Of a stretch of DNA of 64,000 nt, positions 61,041 through 64,000 are shown in pieces. The notes beneath the pieces are model-generated. The model was not told the origin of the DNA. It did not search any database and saw only the letters and a list, made by a program, of their open reading frames with translations. The DNA is from Eubacterium ruminantium (GTDB taxonomy: Bacteria; Bacillota; Clostridia; Lachnospirales; Lachnospiraceae), in NCBI GenBank assembly GCA_900108205.1, contig FNUU01000012.1:1-64000 (forward strand), read 5' to 3'. Each line of letters begins with the position of its first letter. Within the stretch, counting starts at the first letter, position 1. A program made the position numbers and the translations under genes.

Positions 61041-62492
61041 TTAATCCTCCACAAGATTTCCAAAATAATCTTTTATTATATCTTCCATACCTTCAGGATA
61101 TTTACCGCTGTCAATTCCTTCGTAGGCATTCTGCTCATACTTTTCTATAACTTCGTCATAGGATACATGATTACCTGTCCATGCAGGTCCATTCTTGGTA
61201 GAGCCATATTCCGAGCCGCCCTGGCCCTGGCCGTTTCCTTCAACAGAAGACTCTTCGCCTTCCGGTATGCTGACATAATCATGCGAAACATTACTGCTTC
61301 CTTCACCTCTGCCGGCTGAGCCGCCCTGGCCCTGTTCCTGACCTTGACCCTGGCCTTGCTGGCCGCCCTGACCCTGGCCATTCTGGCCTCCCTGACCGTT
61401 CTGGCCTTCCTGACCGTTCTGACCTTCCTGACCATTCTGGCCTTCCTGACCGTTCTGACCTTCCTGTCCGTTCTGACCCTGCTGACCGTGCTGACCCTCC
61501 TGACCGTTCTGGCCCTCCTGGCCGTTCTGGCCCTGCTGGCTGTTCTGACCCTCCTGGCCATTCTGGCCCTCCTGACCGTTCTGGCCCTGCTGGCCGTTCT
61601 GGCCCTGCTGGCCGTTCTGACCCTGCTGTCCGTTCTGACCCTGCTGGTTCTGCTGCTCCTGCTCTTTCTCGGCAGCCTTTTCTGCAGCTTCCTTCATTCT
61701 CTCGGCACTTTCCGGGTCATCGTCTATTTTCTGTTTGGCATTCGCCATATCATTCAATTTATTCTTGATATCATTATATTTAAACTGAAGCTTATCTCTT
61801 CCTGTATCCACCTGAGACATATCATCTGCATTTTCCAGCTCATCCTTTGAAGCTTCAAGACTCTCTATCATATCATCAAGCTTCTCTCTTTCTTCCTTAG
61901 AGAGGCTGTCCTTAAGATCTTCCTTGGTCTTCTCAAGTTCCTCTATCATCTCTTCAACATCTTCTATTGTTTTTTCAGCTTCCTTATGGGCAATATGAAT
62001 CCTTTTTGCCTCAGTTTTCGTCTTTGAAGGAAGGAATACTGCAACCAGAACAGAAACGAAGAGCAGCGAAAATATTACCATAAGCCGAGGTCTTGGAAGA
62101 AGCTTAACCTTAAGGTCCTTTTCTTTTCCCTTCACTCTCCTTACGGCATCGCTCCTTTGAAGAACATATATCTCTTCGTCCTTATCAACCGACTCAAAAG
62201 CTGTTACCATTCTTTCCTTGAAGCCAAAGCTGTCAATATCAAGAGCAGCCTTTCTGTCATTTACCTTCTTTGTGATTCCTATGATAAGCCCGGTAACAAG
62301 TCCGGCACTCATAAGACATATGGCTATAGGAAGCGCATAGTAAAATGGTGTCATAAAACTTATGATAAGAATCAAAAGTGCCGCAACAAAACCTGCGGAA
62401 AGTCCGGTGACCATCCACTTCAGCAATATTGCGGCATTCATTTTTCCTTTATGTTTTTTTACCAGACCTTTAATATATTCCTTATCTTCCAT
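61041..62492 (-). CDS. Membrane protein with coiled coil and Gln/Gly/Asn repeat tract
   Basis: 483 residues. Two helices near the start (MVTGLSAGFVAALLILIISF and PIAICLMSAGLVTGLIIGI) and a third (~133-150, LMVIFSLLFVSVLVAVFLP), then a charged coiled coil (~165-270). Residues ~280-395 are about 15 copies of a 6-residue unit (GQNGQQ or GQNGQE; 18-bp DNA period, 61340-61660) ending in a QGQGQEQGQGG tract. The C-terminal ~80 residues look folded (YDEVIEKYEQNAYEGIDSGKY, YPEGMEDIIKDYFGNL). Similar proteins sit between an ABC-2 transporter and MoxR in related bacteria. Function unknown. Confidence 0.82.
   Translation of the reverse strand: MEDKEYIKGLVKKHKGKMNAAILLKWMVTGLSAGFVAALLILIISFMTPFYYALPIAICLMSAGLVTGLIIGITKKVNDRKAALDIDSFGFKERMVTAFESVDKDEEIYVLQRSDAVRRVKGKEKDLKVKLLPRPRLMVIFSLLFVSVLVAVFLPSKTKTEAKRIHIAHKEAEKTIEDVEEMIEELEKTKEDLKDSLSKEEREKLDDMIESLEASKDELENADDMSQVDTGRDKLQFKYNDIKNKLNDMANAKQKIDDDPESAERMKEAAEKAAEKEQEQQNQQGQNGQQGQNGQQGQNGQQGQNGQEGQNGQEGQNSQQGQNGQEGQNGQEGQHGQQGQNGQEGQNGQEGQNGQEGQNGQEGQNGQGGQNGQGQGGQQGQGQGQEQGQGGSAGRGEGSSNVSHDYVSIPEGEESSVEGNGQGQGGSEYGSTKNGPAWTGNHVSYDEVIEKYEQNAYEGIDSGKYPEGMEDIIKDYFGNLVED
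61340..61660. repeat. 18-bp in-frame minisatellite in the MoxR-operon gene
   Basis: Repeats of the CTGACCGTTCTGGCCCTC type, plus-strand view, about 15 copies with third-base variation. Confidence 0.9.
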
Positions 62493-62506
62493 CTGTTTAT
62501 TCCTCC

Positions 62507-63352
62507 TTATTTCTTATTTCTAAGGGGATCGATCTTCCTTGATGCAAAAATGATGAACAGCATCGTTAGTAATATCATTGCAAACGAAGATACTATTATC
62601 AGCCCATAGCCCTTATCCAGTTCAGAAAGGCCTCCCAAAAATTTCATATTCAAAATATACTGCTTATCACAGGCAACCATAAAGAGACCCTCAAAGTAAA
62701 CCATTGGATTCAGAAGAAGAAATGCACTGCTGACTATCATCCTGTCAAATGCTACAACCTCTAAAAGTGCCACGAGTACAGTTCCAAATGTAATAACAAA
62801 AATAAGTACAAATGAGAAAATGATCGCTGTCATGGATCTTCTGCATATAGCTGATGCATAGATTCCGAGACTGGCAATGAAAAATGAATAAACTACCATC
62901 ATTCCTATAAATAGGAAAAGCATGCTCCAGCTGATACTTCCGCTGACAAATGAAACCGCCATAAGAGGAATGCTTGCGATGACAAACATAATAACTCTTA
63001 CAACAACGGAAAACAGCTTGCCCCAGACTATGAAAACCGGCTTAGTTGCAGTAGTTAACATAATATCAAAGGTTTGTCTTTCCTTTTCTCCGGATATGGA
63101 AGCTCCTGTCATTACCGGTATAACAAATGATACTATTATCAGCTGCACCAGACTTACTGCCGGAAAAAGGCTGCTGAAGGTGGTATAATCAGAAGTCTTA
63201 AGATTTCCGCCCTTTGCAAGAATATCTATGGATATTACAAAGGTTATCATTACTATCAGCTCATATATGAAAAGCTCAATAAAGAATCTTTTTCCTCTGG
63301 CTGTAATTTTTATATCCTTTTTAGTGATCGGATTTATCTGCATTCTCTTCAT
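62507..63352 (-). CDS. ABC-2 type transporter permease
   Basis: 281 residues with six membrane helices and a LQLIIVSFVIPVMTGASISGEKERQTFDIML segment typical of ABC-2 permeases (EKE in cytoplasmic loop, QTFDIMLTTATKP). It pairs with the ATPase gene, whose end overlaps its start by 32 bases. Substrate unknown; in such operons export of a membrane or surface component is assumed. An AGGAG site lies just before its ATG. Confidence 0.9.
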   Translation of the reverse strand: MKRMQINPITKKDIKITARGKRFFIELFIYELIVMITFVISIDILAKGGNLKTSDYTTFSSLFPAVSLVQLIIVSFVIPVMTGASISGEKERQTFDIMLTTATKPVFIVWGKLFSVVVRVIMFVIASIPLMAVSFVSGSISWSMLFLFIGMMVVYSFFIASLGIYASAICRRSMTAIIFSFVLIFVITFGTVLVALLEVVAFDRMIVSSAFLLLNPMVYFEGLFMVACDKQYILNMKFLGGLSELDKGYGLIIVSSFAMILLTMLFIIFASRKIDPLRNKK

Positions 63353-64000
63353 TATCTCCTGTCAACTGCATGAAAAGCGACTCCAGACTGTTTTCATGTT
63401 TGCTGAAGCCTGTTACCAATACGTCATTTGTCATTATCTGCACCAGATATCTGTTTAAAGCTTCTTCATCACTGCAGTTAATGACTAACTGATTCTCTCT
63501 GACCGAAGCAAGGCGGATCTCCTGAAATTCCTTTGCCTTTTCAGCCGCTGTCTCTATATTTCTGCCAATATTTATTATGATACCAAAATCCTGTCTGCCC
63601 ATGTTCAGAATGCTTTCAATGGTTCCTGCTGCCACTATCCTTCCGTGGTTCATGATACCAATACTGTTACACATTTCAGAAAGCTCTGACAGAATATGGG
63701 AACTTATGATTATGGTCTTGCCCATACTCTTAAGGTTAAGAAGAAGCTCCTTCATTTCTACTCTTGCTCTCGGGTCCAGTCCGGAAGAAGGCTCATCCAG
63801 TATGAGCAGCTCCGGATTATGCAGGAGAGCTCTTGCCACACATAGCCTCTGCTTCATGCCTCGCGACAGGGAATCCACATTTTCATTCAGCTTATCACTG
63901 AGGTTTACAAGCTCCAGAAGTCCGGAAGTCAGGCTCTGACATTCACGGTAGCTTATACCGTAAAGTGATGCATAGAACTCCATATATTCACTGACCTTAA
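63321..64000 (-). CDS. ABC transporter ATP-binding protein (N-terminus outside window)
   Basis: At least 226 residues; the open frame continues through the right edge (codons for KVSEY precede the first visible ATG at 63983, which is internal). Visible: LSRGMKQRL signature, LLILDEPSSGLDPRAR Walker B and D-loop, IIISSHIL H-loop. The Walker A motif and start codon must lie outside. First known gene of the transporter/MoxR operon in this window. Confidence 0.93.
   Translation of the reverse strand, partial: KVSEYMEFYASLYGISYRECQSLTSGLLELVNLSDKLNENVDSLSRGMKQRLCVARALLHNPELLILDEPSSGLDPRARVEMKELLLNLKSMGKTIIISSHILSELSEMCNSIGIMNHGRIVAAGTIESILNMGRQDFGIIINIGRNIETAAEKAKEFQEIRLASVRENQLVINCSDEEALNRYLVQIMTNDVLVTGFSKHENSLESLFMQLTGDNEENADKSDH

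Noticed and set aside
61145..61850. Frames of Arg/Thr/Val or Leu/Ala/Val repeats in the MoxR-operon repeat region
   Set aside because: They come from the 18-bp repeat read in other frames; the minus-strand frame with membrane helices and coiled coil is the coherent one.
1..64000. tRNA, rRNA and prophage or conjugative genes
   Set aside because: None was recognised on either strand; no cloverleaf-like intergenic segment and no phage or transfer motif.

Overview
The window reads as chromosomal DNA of a low-GC, Gram-positive anaerobe of the Clostridia, most likely a Lachnospiraceae gut or rumen bacterium (inference from gene content: BspA-type LRR surface protein, zinc-ribbon Ser/Thr kinases, QueH/QueF, TrkH/TrkA, ferredoxin-type aldo/keto reductase, radical SAM enzymes, many GGDEF/EAL proteins, strong AGGAGG ribosome-binding sites). 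Nearly every gene lies on the minus strand; only three plus-strand genes are supported (10006, 12054, 23184). I see no rRNA, tRNA, CRISPR array, transposase or prophage gene.

Layout. 1-8.6 kb: a phospho-signalling block transcribed leftwards: PP2C phosphatase, a Ser/Thr kinase with an extracellular solute-binding-like domain, a Ser/Thr kinase with five PASTA-like repeats, then a secreted BspA-like LRR/Ig protein cut by the window edge. 8.7-13.3 kb: queH, a small orphan, a membrane protein, ispF and a TPM-type membrane protein. 13.3-16.4 kb: a RiPP-like cassette with three Nif11-leader precursors around one radical SAM/SPASM maturase. 16.4-24 kb: 117-bp tandem repeats, DUF308 protein, a teichoic-acid-transferase/HAD fusion, a zinc-ribbon/TPR protein with a 47-aa partner, folC, queF and a phosphoribosyltransferase-like gene. 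24-32 kb: a 1138-aa orphan, trkH-trkA and a diguanylate cyclase. 32-35.3 kb: an ADP-ribose set (macrodomain protein, VWA protein, ADP-ribosylglycohydrolase). 35.5-42.2 kb: Cys-rich small protein, aldo/keto reductase, larC, cobQ and an epimerase. 42-46.4 kb: two membrane EAL proteins. 46.5-54.2 kb: rRNA methyltransferase, PflA-like radical SAM protein, left-handed beta-helix protein, topB, nitroreductase and a second GGDEF protein. 54.5-64 kb: a VWA/DUF58/MoxR/ABC-transporter operon whose ATPase runs off the right edge.

How they work together. The kinase/phosphatase block looks like an envelope-sensing phosphorylation module. queH and queF both serve queuosine synthesis. The Nif11 precursors and radical SAM enzyme form the most system-like locus; its cores share an APDG(H/Y)E motif, an aromatic patch and a zinc-ribbon-like pair of CxxC motifs, and no exporter or protease lies beside it. 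The macro/VWA/DraG trio looks like a reversible ADP-ribosylation or ADP-ribose-clearance module. At the DNA level the striking features are a modular 117-bp repeat family made of three hairpins, spread over at least seven intergenic sites, and in-frame minisatellite-like insertions in ordinary enzymes (QueH, LarC, CobQ) plus a Gln/Gly/Asn tract in the MoxR operon.
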